Source: Wolbachia endosymbiont (group A) of Anomoia purmunda (GTDB lineage Bacteria > Pseudomonadota > Alphaproteobacteria > Rickettsiales > Anaplasmataceae). From it: a stretch of DNA of 64,000 nucleotides. The stretch spans positions 372,001-436,000 of the forward strand of contig NZ_OX366362.1 of NCBI RefSeq assembly GCF_947251545.1. The letters are read 5' to 3'. Positions 9,121-17,510 of this stretch are shown here, in pieces. The position numbers and the translations under genes are program-made. The notes beneath the pieces were generated by a model. That model made no database searches and was not told the DNA's origin. It saw only the letters and a program-made list of their open reading frames with translations. Position 1 is the first letter of the stretch, and every line of letters starts with the position of its first letter.

Positions 9121-9972
9121 ATGAGTAGCTTTATATCAGAAGGAGAAAAAAATCCAATAGTTACACTAAGAGCTCAAGCAGAAAAGTTTGATTATAAAGC
9201 TTTAAGAGCTAAAGCAAAAACTGAGAAAGGATTGCATGAAATTAGCTCTGGCCTCCTGGCATTCAAAGACATTAATAGAATGGATTTTGTTATTAACGGC
9301 AAAAGTATAAGTAGAGATTTGATTGCCGAGCTATACAAAGAACATGACAGTTTACTGCCAAAAAGTGAAGGTGAAAATGAAGACTACCGCCCATTTGCAA
9401 GAAAAGTTTTTAAGGAGATGTTCAAATACGCTGGAGCTCAAGTCCCAAGTGATCATATCTTGGAAGAACTGGTTATCAATTGTAATCAAGCAGGATATGA
9501 ATCTATATATTCCCCTTTCATAGCTGAACTCCTTGGTAAACATGAATTATTTATGAATGTTAATGGTAGTAATGTTGATAGAAAAGTGTACATCGATTGC
9601 AGAAACCCAAATTCTGTAAAAGTTGAGTGTAAAACTTCCAGAATACCTGTGAATCTTTCCACAGAAAAAATAAGTGATATGTCGTTCTCATTAGAATTCA
9701 CACTTCAGTCTCAAGATGAGAAAGATAATGTGACATATAAAGATGGTAAATTGTTACTTACTGCTCCTAAGAGACTGAAGGATTATAATATAGGTGATAA
9801 AAACTTGTTTGACATCATAAGAGAATGCTTTCAGAAATTGTGCGAAAAATTTGGATTTTTTAAAATAAAAATAGGGCATAATTTTGATAAGCAACTGAAA
9901 GTGAACAGCCATCTGGAAGGTGTAGAATCTCCTGTCCATAGTAATGAACATGGAAATGCACCTGGGAACTGA
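9121..9972 (+). CDS. Wolbachia-type protein of unknown function
   Basis: I do not recognise this 283-residue protein. It has no signal peptide or membrane segment, and its composition is mixed alpha/beta with many charged residues. The first 110 residues look helical; residues 150-215 look beta-rich (KVYIDCRNPNSVKVEC, then SLEFTLQ). The tail after 255 is polar, low complexity and rich in His, Asn and Gly. It has a good promoter, a Shine-Dalgarno site and normal codon use, so it is very likely expressed. Flanked by recG (divergent) and miaA (convergent, 3 bp away), it is a single-gene unit. Confidence 0.75.
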   Translation: MSSFISEGEKNPIVTLRAQAEKFDYKALRAKAKTEKGLHEISSGLLAFKDINRMDFVINGKSISRDLIAELYKEHDSLLPKSEGENEDYRPFARKVFKEMFKYAGAQVPSDHILEELVINCNQAGYESIYSPFIAELLGKHELFMNVNGSNVDRKVYIDCRNPNSVKVECKTSRIPVNLSTEKISDMSFSLEFTLQSQDEKDNVTYKDGKLLLTAPKRLKDYNIGDKNLFDIIRECFQKLCEKFGFFKIKIGHNFDKQLKVNSHLEGVESPVHSNEHGNAPGN

Positions 9973-9975
9973 TAA

Positions 9976-10869
9976 TTAAAATATCTCAATCTCTGTCAGC
10001 TTGCTTGCACAATCAATCACTTCAGCATTTGGAAATTGGTTTTTAAACCAGGTATACTGACGTTTCGCGTAGTGTCTTGTGTTTGTTTGAGCAATTTGTA
10101 TCGCTTCGTCTAAAGTAATCTCACCTTTCAAATACTTTACAATTTCTGGCACTCCATGTGCTTTCATAGCTGGCAAATGTGGGGCTAGGTTCATGCTAAG
10201 TAGCTTTTTTACTTCATCAATTGCTCCATTTTCAATCATTGTAATGAAACGAGAATTTATTTTTCGGTATACATCTTCACGTTTAGGCAGAATTGTATAT
10301 ATCTTAAAATTATTGAATAAAGGAGGCTGTCTATTTTCTTGCCATACAAAGATTGTCTTACCAGTTTCAGTGATAACTTCAAGTGCCCTTGAAAGGCGGT
10401 GCGAGTCATTCATGAATACTTTACCTTGAATCCTTGGATCTTTGCTTAGCACTAATTTGTAGAACTCCTCTTTACTTAAATTTGTCCTTAATTCGCTTAC
10501 ATTTTTCCTCACTTCCTGACTTATTTGTGGCATTGATGATAAGCCTTTGATTAAACTGCTGATGTAAAGCCCGCTTCCTCCAGTGATGATAGGTATTTGA
10601 GCATTTTCTAATGCGTGATTAACTTCTTTTTCTAAATCCTCTAACCATAGACCCACGGAATAATTTTCTTTTGCTGAAACATAACCATATAGTTTATAAA
10701 ATACTTCTTGCTTTGGTGGTTGAGCGGTAATTATGGGAATTCCTTCATATACCTGCTTTGAATCACAATTTATTATACTAATATTTCCATGTTTTTCTAT
10801 CAGGTTATCGCATAATTCTGATTTACCTGAGGCCGTAATTCCTGTAATAATTACTATATTATTTTTCAT
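9976..10869 (-). CDS. miaA: tRNA dimethylallyltransferase
   Basis: MiaA transfers a dimethylallyl group to A37 of tRNAs that read codons beginning with U. The P-loop GITASGKSEL lies near residue 10 and is followed by DSKQVYEG, which binds the tRNA base. Later signatures are GGSGLYI and RQYTWFKNQ near the C-terminus. The 297-residue length is normal. The ATG at 10869 is well placed. Its 3' end meets the 3' end of the gene at 9121. Confidence 0.95.
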   Translation of the reverse strand: MKNNIVIITGITASGKSELCDNLIEKHGNISIINCDSKQVYEGIPIITAQPPKQEVFYKLYGYVSAKENYSVGLWLEDLEKEVNHALENAQIPIITGGSGLYISSLIKGLSSMPQISQEVRKNVSELRTNLSKEEFYKLVLSKDPRIQGKVFMNDSHRLSRALEVITETGKTIFVWQENRQPPLFNNFKIYTILPKREDVYRKINSRFITMIENGAIDEVKKLLSMNLAPHLPAMKAHGVPEIVKYLKGEITLDEAIQIAQTNTRHYAKRQYTWFKNQFPNAEVIDCASKLTEIEIF

Positions 10870-10944
10870 TTATATTAATTTAATTAACATATGATAAAGT
10901 GTAGTAAAAATTTGGATTCTACAATCTAAAGTTTGGAGATTTTT

Positions 10945-11415
10945 ATGACAGAAAACAACGACAATAATTCATTTATTAAGCGTTTTACAAACAGGACTCC
11001 TGGCGGTACAGGGGAAGGTTTTTCCAGTAAGTATTCGTCTCAAAACACCAAAGAACGTGTGCTAGGGGAAAAAGGAAAAATTTCTGAATTAGCAGGCAAA
11101 AAAACCGAATCCAAGGAAGCTTTTTCTGAAAGTGGCGGCATAAAAAGTAAAAGCAGAACTGTCAATGAAAGATCTTTTGCTGATGCAACAAAAAGAAGTA
11201 GGTCAGATCTTATATACTTAGTCCGTGGTAAAGATCGTGGAAAATCAGCGTGGCATTATGTATTAGTTGATAAAGAGAAAAGAGAAATGTTTCTAGCAAA
11301 AAGCAGAACTGGTTCTATAGATGTTGCAGATTATGGAGAGATTTTGTATTCAGGATGGGGAGAGGATCCACCACAGGAAATAGTTGACAAAGTCAATGAA
11401 GAGTTTGGGCTGTAG
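10945..11415 (+). CDS. Conserved Anaplasmataceae-type protein, unknown function
   Basis: The first 80 residues are Ser/Lys/Gly-rich and look disordered. The last 70 residues form a compact domain beginning DLIYLVRGKDRGKSAWHYVL and ending in SGWGEDPPQEIVDKV. I believe this C-terminal part is conserved in Wolbachia relatives, but I assign no function. I chose the ATG at 10945 because GGAG sits 6 nt upstream of it. A TTG four codons earlier would place that Shine-Dalgarno inside the gene. It is transcribed divergently from miaA. Confidence 0.75.
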   Translation: MTENNDNNSFIKRFTNRTPGGTGEGFSSKYSSQNTKERVLGEKGKISELAGKKTESKEAFSESGGIKSKSRTVNERSFADATKRSRSDLIYLVRGKDRGKSAWHYVLVDKEKREMFLAKSRTGSIDVADYGEILYSGWGEDPPQEIVDKVNEEFGL

Positions 11416-11836
11416 CAAATCTGCATAACAAATGGTAAGCTGCGTTGTATTATATTCACAAAAACTAGCGTATCTGTTCAGAGGAGTGGCTAATGTGCAA
11501 ATATTGAAGCAAAGTGCGTGACACACAGCTGTACGAACATTGCAATATGGTACATAGTAAACGATGTCATTCCAGTGCTTGACACTGGAATCCAGCTTTT
11601 TCATAATTATCAAAACATTGTATTTTAACATAAAATGGCTACTTTTATGCTTACCAACTTAATAAAATTCCTGGATCCCAGTGTCAAGCACTGGGATGAC
11701 ACCATTTGTTGTAAACTCACTTTTACTCTATGGTTACTACCTTGCCGCTATCCTGAACGGATACAAACTAGAAGTTACTATATAAGATACAATGCAACAA
11801 AACTGATCTAGTTGTTATGAATAAGTTTTAAGCTAT
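11416..11836. repeat. Intergenic spacer with two palindromic repeats
   Basis: This 420-bp gap has no gene. It holds a TTCCAGTG...CACTGGAA palindrome at 11566-11595, a TCCCAGTG...CACTGGGA palindrome at 11671-11700, and a CTGTACGAACATTG motif near 11530 that recurs at 39392, 60418, 60565 and 60605. The unrelated spacer at 16540-16590 also repeats the phrases TTACCAACTTAATAAAATTC and GGCTACTTTTATG (in reverse). Confidence 0.8.
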
Positions 11837-12424
11837 ATGGTATCTAAAATAATAAATGCAATACAGAACAACTTGTTAGTGTGTTTTCCAACAGAAACAG
11901 TGTATGCTCTTGCTTGTAATGCACTAGATAATGAATCTATAGGAAAAATATATCAGATAAAGAAACGCTCTCAAAATAAGCCACTCTCCATATTTGTTAG
12001 TGATATTTACAATTTGACAAAAATAGCAAAGGTAAAGGCAAGATATATTGATTTAATAAACCACTTTTCTCCTGGACCAATTACCTATATTTTACCACTT
12101 AAAAACAACAACATATTGCCAAACGAATTCTTTAAAGATAGTATAGGCATCAGAATCCCTGAGCATCCTATTGCAATTTCAATACTAAACAAACTGAAAG
12201 TTCCAATAGTTGCAACTAGTATAAATATTTCAGGAGAAAAAAGTGTATGTAAGGCAAACGATATACCACAATCCATTAAGCAACATTTATCTGTAGTGAT
12301 TGAAGATGACGAACTAGTTTCTGGTATAGAATCTACTATTATTGACTTAACCGAAGATAAGATTAAGGTTTTAAGGGAAGGTGCAATTTCATTACAAACA
12401 GTAAATAACGCATTTTCAAACTAA
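11837..12424 (+). CDS. tsaC: L-threonylcarbamoyladenylate synthase (TsaC/YrdC/Sua5 family)
   Basis: TsaC makes threonylcarbamoyl-AMP, the first intermediate of the t6A37 modification of ANN-decoding tRNAs. The 195-residue protein has the YrdC signatures FPTETVYALACNA (14-28), KKRSQNKPLSIFV and the SINISGE loop, and lacks the extra Sua5 domain. The ATG at 11837 opens the family N-terminus directly. The next gene, holB, starts 17 bp after its stop, so the two probably form a unit. Confidence 0.9.
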   Translation: MVSKIINAIQNNLLVCFPTETVYALACNALDNESIGKIYQIKKRSQNKPLSIFVSDIYNLTKIAKVKARYIDLINHFSPGPITYILPLKNNNILPNEFFKDSIGIRIPEHPIAISILNKLKVPIVATSINISGEKSVCKANDIPQSIKQHLSVVIEDDELVSGIESTIIDLTEDKIKVLREGAISLQTVNNAFSN

Positions 12425-12441
12425 GATCTATAGGAGAAAAA

Positions 12442-13263
12442 ATGAAAAAAGTAATAGGTCACAACCAGGCCAAAAAAAAATTAATGAACAACTTATCTGT
12501 TCAGTCTTGGCTGATCTGTGGTAAAAAAGGTATAGGAAAAGCAACACTTGCAAAATCCTTCTCCTATTGGTTACTCATAAAAAACTATAATGAAGTAGCA
12601 TTGGACTTACACATTGTTGAAGGTGATACTATCGGAATAGAAAAAGTCAGAGAAATGAAAAACTTTCTACATTTAAGTCCCATTCTATCAGAACACAAAA
12701 TAGCTATAATAGATAGCTTAGAGGCAATGACTAATAACGCTAAAAACGCAATATTGAAAATATTAGAAGAGCCGCCAAAAAATTCTAAGATATTTATAAT
12801 TAGCCATAAGCCATATGATATACAAACCACTATCTTGTGTAGGTGCTTTCAGTTGAATTTACTCCCATTAACTTATGATGAAACAAAGCAAGTTGCTTCA
12901 TCTCAATGTAAGTTTGATGATCAAACGTTTGATGAAATGATCACTTTATTTCCTGGAATGCCAGGAATGATAATAAATGCAATAAGTAGTGATGCTTATG
13001 AAGCATACAAATGCTTTTATAAATTTCTTCATGATTTAAAGAATCCCAATATGATTAATAAAGTAATTAATAGCGAAATCGAACTAGAACTAGCATCATA
13101 TATAATTCAGGCCTTCATTTTAGAAAGCATAAAGAGAGAGGTAAATGGTGTTGAAATTCTGCTAAGTCAGTGGAAAAAAATAGATGAACTTTTCGTTGCC
13201 GCAAAGCAACTCCACTTAGATAAAAAGCATGTTTTAGCTAATGTAGTTAATATCATGACATAA
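12442..13263 (+). CDS. holB: DNA polymerase III subunit delta'
   Basis: Delta' is part of the clamp loader. The sequence begins KKVIGHNQAKKKL, then a P-loop-like CGKKGIGKATLAKS. It continues with the diagnostic KILEEPPKNSKIFII near residue 112 and LCRCFQLNLLPL. The Zn-binding cysteine cluster of larger homologues is absent, as is common for delta'. The 273-residue length is short but typical of reduced genomes. AGGAG lies 6-7 nt before the ATG. It sits downstream of tsaC. Confidence 0.88.
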   Translation: MKKVIGHNQAKKKLMNNLSVQSWLICGKKGIGKATLAKSFSYWLLIKNYNEVALDLHIVEGDTIGIEKVREMKNFLHLSPILSEHKIAIIDSLEAMTNNAKNAILKILEEPPKNSKIFIISHKPYDIQTTILCRCFQLNLLPLTYDETKQVASSQCKFDDQTFDEMITLFPGMPGMIINAISSDAYEAYKCFYKFLHDLKNPNMINKVINSEIELELASYIIQAFILESIKREVNGVEILLSQWKKIDELFVAAKQLHLDKKHVLANVVNIMT

Positions 13264-13336
13264 GTTTACAAAGTATAATACTTTTAACATAAATTCATGA
13301 TAAAATTCTGTTAATTTAATACTCGAAGTATATAAT

Positions 13337-14131
13337 TTGACTGATAATAAATTAACTGTATGGCAATCAATAGAAGTTTTGACGAAAGCCATATTGAACA
13401 TGCAGAAAAAATTAAGCTTAATTAAGAATATAGCTTCAGATCAAGACGTAACCCTAGAAAAAGGAAAGGAGTTGTTAAGCGGCATTTATGAAGCAAATTT
13501 TAAGCTAAATAAGACAATCAATATAGCTACTTTGCCAAAAATTGGCTATCATATGCTCAATGATGAGCTTGTTGTACGTAATCATATTACGGAAGAGGAA
13601 GTAAAGATTCCTAGAGATTTTCATTACCTTAAAGTCGTTAAATCCGATCATGATAATTATAAATTAACGTTTTGTAATTTTTTAGGTAATGAGTTTTTTG
13701 AATATAAAAAGTATGATCCACAATATTCTGGCGTTTCAGATGAATATAAGTTTGTGGATTTTGGTAGTGTAAAAAAGACTCATAATCTAAAATTTAAGGA
13801 ATATGTTGGTCATGCACCTAAGTTTTTTGCTGCAGAAGGTCCTATTGAGCCTGGATCTCAAAACCATGCAATTGATCTATTTAGGCTAGTCAAAGATGGT
13901 AAAGGTAGCAAAGTGGGAACCCTCGCTGATGAATTTGGTTATTTTGATGATCAAAATAAATTACATTATTATAATTATCACAAAAGTGCTGAAAGTAATA
14001 TTTACAATCCTGAAAATTTCAGTATAAAAACGATAAATATAGATGTGAGCAAAATCGACAAATTCTACCTTATTGCGGAACAAGGTGATATAATCATTCA
14101 TCCTATTTTGGAAAATTTAGACATATTTTAA
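13337..14131 (+). CDS. Wolbachia-type protein of unknown function
   Basis: I do not recognise this 264-residue protein. The first 60 residues are helical and Lys-rich. The rest is rich in Tyr, Phe, Asp and His, with short beta-like stretches and phrases such as FLGNEFFEYKKYDPQYSG and EQGDIIIHPILENLDIF at the end. No signal peptide or membrane span is visible. The frame opens at a TTG (13337) without a clear Shine-Dalgarno; the first ATG is 21 codons later, so the start is uncertain. The virB8-like gene begins 58 bp downstream, but a shared function is only a possibility. Confidence 0.65.
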   Translation: MTDNKLTVWQSIEVLTKAILNMQKKLSLIKNIASDQDVTLEKGKELLSGIYEANFKLNKTINIATLPKIGYHMLNDELVVRNHITEEEVKIPRDFHYLKVVKSDHDNYKLTFCNFLGNEFFEYKKYDPQYSGVSDEYKFVDFGSVKKTHNLKFKEYVGHAPKFFAAEGPIEPGSQNHAIDLFRLVKDGKGSKVGTLADEFGYFDDQNKLHYYNYHKSAESNIYNPENFSIKTINIDVSKIDKFYLIAEQGDIIIHPILENLDIF

Positions 14132-14189
14132 AGTTTTTTAGAGTATCTAATCTTGTTGTTATTATAATTGGATTTGGTAGCATTGTGTT

Positions 14190-14849
14190 ATGGAAGATAA
14201 GTTGCTTGAATCAGTAAAAAACAAAAGTTATTTCAGTAAAGCAGTCGAATGGTACTGCCATAGGTATCTGTTTTGTGTAGCAGAAAGATCTTGGATGGCA
14301 TTAATAGTATCGCTTCTCCTAGTATGTTTATGTTTATTAACATTAAACATATACCTGTTATTTCCTGTTAAAAAAGATTTAAATTTTGTGAAGTATATGA
14401 ACCACACAGAAGATGAGTTCTCTGCAATGCATAAGCTTAGTTTCAGTAAAAAGGAAGATGAATACACTTCCACAGCGAGGTACTTAGTAAGTAAATACAT
14501 TGAAATATACGAGTCCATTAAGATCGTTGAACCGAAGTACCAAGAAAATTTTATAAGAAACAATTCTATACATAAAATCTATCAAGGTTTTCAGGAAAAA
14601 ACGAATAATGAAGCTGGTAATTTGTCTTTATCTAAAAGAAAAATTGCCAACATAAATGTAATAACATTATCTATTGATCGATCGACCAAGGACTTAGTTA
14701 CATTTGCTGGAAATGCTACTGTAGTTTTTGCAACCGAGCAAAATAAGGAGGATACTGTGGAGATTAGCTTCACTTTGTCGAATATAAAAGCAACTCTGGC
14801 TGGTATAATACCATTTAAATTTATTGTTAATGGTTATAAATACAGATGA
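14190..14849 (+). CDS. VirB8-like type IV secretion inner-membrane protein
   Basis: VirB8 proteins anchor the type IV secretion channel with a cytoplasmic tail, one membrane helix and a periplasmic NTF2-like domain. This 219-residue protein has that plan: a 37-residue tail ending in FCVAERSW, one strong helix at about 38-60, then a soluble domain containing EYTSTARYLVSKYIEIYESI and a beta-rich C-terminus (ITLSIDRS, EISFTLSNIKATLAGIIPF). No other vir genes adjoin it, as with the second, unlinked VirB8 copies known in Rickettsiales. The assignment rests on architecture and motif resemblance only. Confidence 0.6.
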   Translation: MEDKLLESVKNKSYFSKAVEWYCHRYLFCVAERSWMALIVSLLLVCLCLLTLNIYLLFPVKKDLNFVKYMNHTEDEFSAMHKLSFSKKEDEYTSTARYLVSKYIEIYESIKIVEPKYQENFIRNNSIHKIYQGFQEKTNNEAGNLSLSKRKIANINVITLSIDRSTKDLVTFAGNATVVFATEQNKEDTVEISFTLSNIKATLAGIIPFKFIVNGYKYR

Positions 14850-14855
14850 TCACAT

Positions 14856-16352
14856 TTAAAACATTATTTGGTAGCTAAAAAAAATAACTAAAGTGCATGT
14901 AGCAGTAATAACTGGAGGTAAAACTAGAAGAATTGGCGTTTTTTTAATAAAGTAATTCTGAGAAGGTTTTAAGAAAAAGGCGTTGTAAATTATCGGTAAA
15001 AAGTACAGAGCGTTGAGTATAGTACTAACAATTAACACTAGAGTTACAAACACAGAAAGTATTACATTGCCAGAGTTGAAAACAGCTCGAAAAATGAGAA
15101 ATTTACCCCAAAAAGTCGGAGCAGGTGGCACCCCTATCATAGACAATGCACCGATAGCAAATGCTGTCATGCTAATTGGCATACTGCGTCCTATACCGTA
15201 AATCTTATCTATATATTTCTCACCTGCTCTCGTTATTATTGCTCCGGCAACGAAAAACAAAGTGATTTTTGCAAATGCGTGGCAAACTAATTGAAAAATT
15301 GCAACCCTCATGCTGAGCTCACTAAAAATTGAAGCAAATAATATAATATACGACAATTGAGAGATGGTAGAGTAAGCAAGCAATTTCTTTAATTCTTTTT
15401 GCTTTAGTGCAATCAATGATGCAGTAATAATAGTAAATCCAGCAGCGTACGGAAGCCACCCGCCAGCAAACCAACTTTGCTGCGCAAAACGTTGCATGTT
15501 ATCGACGCCGAAAGTGTATAATATAACTTTTATGATGATGAAAACTCCGGATTTCACAACAGCAACAGCATGCAGTAGTGCGCTTACAGGAGTTGGTGCA
15601 ACCATTGCTTTTGGTAACCAAAAGTGCATTGGCATTAATGCAGCTTTTCCTATTCCGTAAATCAGCATAGCAAAACACACCGCAATAAAAGTGCTGAGTG
15701 AAGTATCAAATTTGAATATCCCACCACTTACAAAGTCTAAAGTATGAAATTCATTATATAAAAGGCCTATTGCAGGAAAAAATAATACCAAAGAAGAGAA
15801 AAATAGCACGCCAAAGTAATAGCGTCCTGCAATCATTGATTCATTTTTTGAGTTGTAAGTAACCAGAGGGTATGTACTAATAGTTAGAAGCTCATAAAAG
15901 ACAAATGTAGTGAGCAAGTCTCCAGAAAAAGCAATAAACATTGCACAGCTAATCGATATTGAAAAAAAGCATAGAAAACTTGAGTGATTGCCATCAGCAT
16001 AGTTATTCTGCATATAACATATTGCATATATACTGGTTAGTATCCATAAAAATGATATTAATAAACTGAATACTACTCCAGTAGATTCTAGCTTTAAACT
16101 AATATGCAAATTATTACCAAAATCCATGAGAATAAATTGAGAATGATCACCATATACCCAATATAAAGTGCACAGACACGTATACGTAAACAGAAGTACA
16201 GAAGAAGTGACAGTAATACTATTGTTCACTCTGGGCCATTTACCAGTAAAAAAAATAGCTAACCCACTCAAAAGTGGAATCAATGCAGTAATTAATAAAT
16301 AATTCTCAGTAATTGAAAATGGTAAGGAAAGATACATTAAGATATAGTCCAT
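14856..16352 (-). CDS. Proton/cation antiporter subunit, MrpD/NuoM-like
   Basis: The 498-residue protein has 13-14 membrane helices of the proton-conducting NADH-dehydrogenase/antiporter family. The central signature WLPKAMVAPTPVSALLHAVA followed by VVKSGVF matches Mrp subunit D more closely than NuoM or NuoN. Conserved charged residues in membrane segments (FYELLTISTYPL; KAALMPMHFWLPKA; QKELKKLLAYSTISQ) are present. No other Mrp subunit adjoins it, so it acts alone or with subunits encoded elsewhere. It could equally be annotated as a NADH-ubiquinone oxidoreductase-family protein. A putative noncoding RNA unit lies upstream on the same strand. Confidence 0.82.
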   Translation of the reverse strand: MDYILMYLSLPFSITENYLLITALIPLLSGLAIFFTGKWPRVNNSITVTSSVLLFTYTCLCTLYWVYGDHSQFILMDFGNNLHISLKLESTGVVFSLLISFLWILTSIYAICYMQNNYADGNHSSFLCFFSISISCAMFIAFSGDLLTTFVFYELLTISTYPLVTYNSKNESMIAGRYYFGVLFFSSLVLFFPAIGLLYNEFHTLDFVSGGIFKFDTSLSTFIAVCFAMLIYGIGKAALMPMHFWLPKAMVAPTPVSALLHAVAVVKSGVFIIIKVILYTFGVDNMQRFAQQSWFAGGWLPYAAGFTIITASLIALKQKELKKLLAYSTISQLSYIILFASIFSELSMRVAIFQLVCHAFAKITLFFVAGAIITRAGEKYIDKIYGIGRSMPISMTAFAIGALSMIGVPPAPTFWGKFLIFRAVFNSGNVILSVFVTLVLIVSTILNALYFLPIIYNAFFLKPSQNYFIKKTPILLVLPPVITATCTLVIFFSYQIMF

Positions 16353-17010
16353 TAAATTTTCTGTTTAGGTGAAGCTAGAATTATACTCAAATCATAAAAA
16401 AACTGCTATGTTTTTTTGGTAAATTAGTTATTTGTGCATGCTATAGCTATACCGCCGCGGTATCTCTAGATCCCGCTAACAAGTAGCGGGATGACGATTG
16501 TCAGGGTGTCATCCCAGTGCTTGACACTGGGATCCAGGAATTTTATTAAGTTGGTAAGCATAAAAGTAGCCGTTTTATGTTAAAACACAACGTTCTTGAT
16601 GAGATTACGGCAAGGCTGGATCCCAGTGTCCCTATGATGTCATCCCAGTGCTTGACACTGGGATCTCATTTTACTTTATGATGATGTCATTCAAGTAGCT
16701 GACACTGGTTCCTTTATGACGTCAGTGCCCCTATGGTGTCATTCCAGTGCTTGACACTGGAATCCAGAAGAAAGAATGGTGTCATCCCAGTGCTTGACAC
16801 TGGGATCTAGCAAGCTTTGCTTGCAAATAAGTCTAATACGCGTCGCGTTTTATGCCAAAACACAATTGGAGTTACATACAAAATAGATCCCAGTGTCACG
16901 CACTGGGATGACAAAAAAGGAGCACTGGAATGACAGCAGTCCTACGTCATACCGCGATTCATTCGCGGTATCTCTAGATCCCGCTAACAAGTAGCGGGAT
17001 GACGGTTGTC
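16353..17010. repeat. Dense cluster of two palindromic repeat families
   Basis: This noncoding stretch holds at least five TCCCAGTG/TTCCAGTG-type palindromes (about 16507, 16640, 16738, 16781 and 16886). It also holds two copies of a second family at 16451-16495 and 16951-17008, built on TACCGCGATTCATTCGCGG and CCCGCTAACAAGTAGCGGG. Parts are near-exact repeats of the 52450-52935 cluster in reverse orientation (for example, AAGCTTTGCTTGCAAATAAG at 16810). Confidence 0.85.
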
Positions 17011-17492
17011 GTTTAGCCATAAATGTTAATAAATTTACCAAATGGAAAAAAAAGGCAAAAGAAGCCCTGGGATTATTATCCGCTTTAAAATATTGGCATT
17101 TTTTATGTTTTAAACGCTTGACAAGCGAAATTCAGCTGCTTTTAATTGCAACTAACTTACGCTGCAAATGTTTAAGAAGTTTACTAAGCAGAAAAAAAGA
17201 CAAAGAATCCCCGAGTTAGCTAGTCTTTTACTATCTCTGTCGAGTATTGGCATTTTTTGATGTCTTGTAACGCTTTATAAGCGCGTTCAGCTTATTTAGA
17301 TAAAAATCTAGATGTAGATGAAGTTTTGTAAAGACATACAGTATCTATATACTGCAAAAAATTGAACATAAGAAGCCGATACATTAAGTAATCCTTACCT
17401 TTTAATCTGCAGATTGGCGAAAGCAAATACAATAGCTTCAATTTCATGATAAGGGGGCTGGCGAAGGGTGTCAAGTAAGTTTTTTCGTTTCT
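17011..17492 (-). ncRNA. Putative noncoding RNA unit, copy 2
   Basis: This segment is the diverged paralogue of 6439-6909, in the same orientation and in the same position relative to neighbours: directly after a minus-strand stop codon (mrdA here) and before a minus-strand membrane-protein gene. Conserved blocks match copy 1 in order: A-rich upstream tract, promoter, AATCTGCAGATTAAAA, TTTTTTGCA...ATGTCTTTA, the AACGCGCTTATAAAGCGTT hairpin, and GGGGATTCTTTG plus T-run. Its internal tandem halves have a period of about 147 bp. Transcription would start near 17439. A small frame inside it (MFNFLQYIDT) is not conserved in copy 1 beyond a few codons. Tandem-repeat loci are used to type Wolbachia strains and this may be one; I cannot confirm that. 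Confidence 0.45.
17446..17474 (-). promoter_or_regulatory. Sigma-70 promoter of noncoding unit copy 2
   Basis: On the minus strand, TTGACA (17474-17469), a 17-bp spacer and TATCAT (17451-17446) are identical in hexamers and spacing to 6863-6891. The spacer differs at only two positions. The -35 box begins 37 nt past the mrdA stop, the same distance as after recG. Confidence 0.65.
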
Positions 17493-17510
17493 ATTCCCAA
17501 TGTTATATGG

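Noticed and set aside
16451..16912. Regularly spaced palindromes resembling a CRISPR
   Set aside because: Spacing and repeat sequence vary, the same elements are dispersed through the window, and no cas genes are seen.
17292..17474. 60-codon minus-strand frame in the noncoding unit
   Set aside because: The frame is not preserved in the paralogous unit at 6439-6909, where only a few codons match before a stop.
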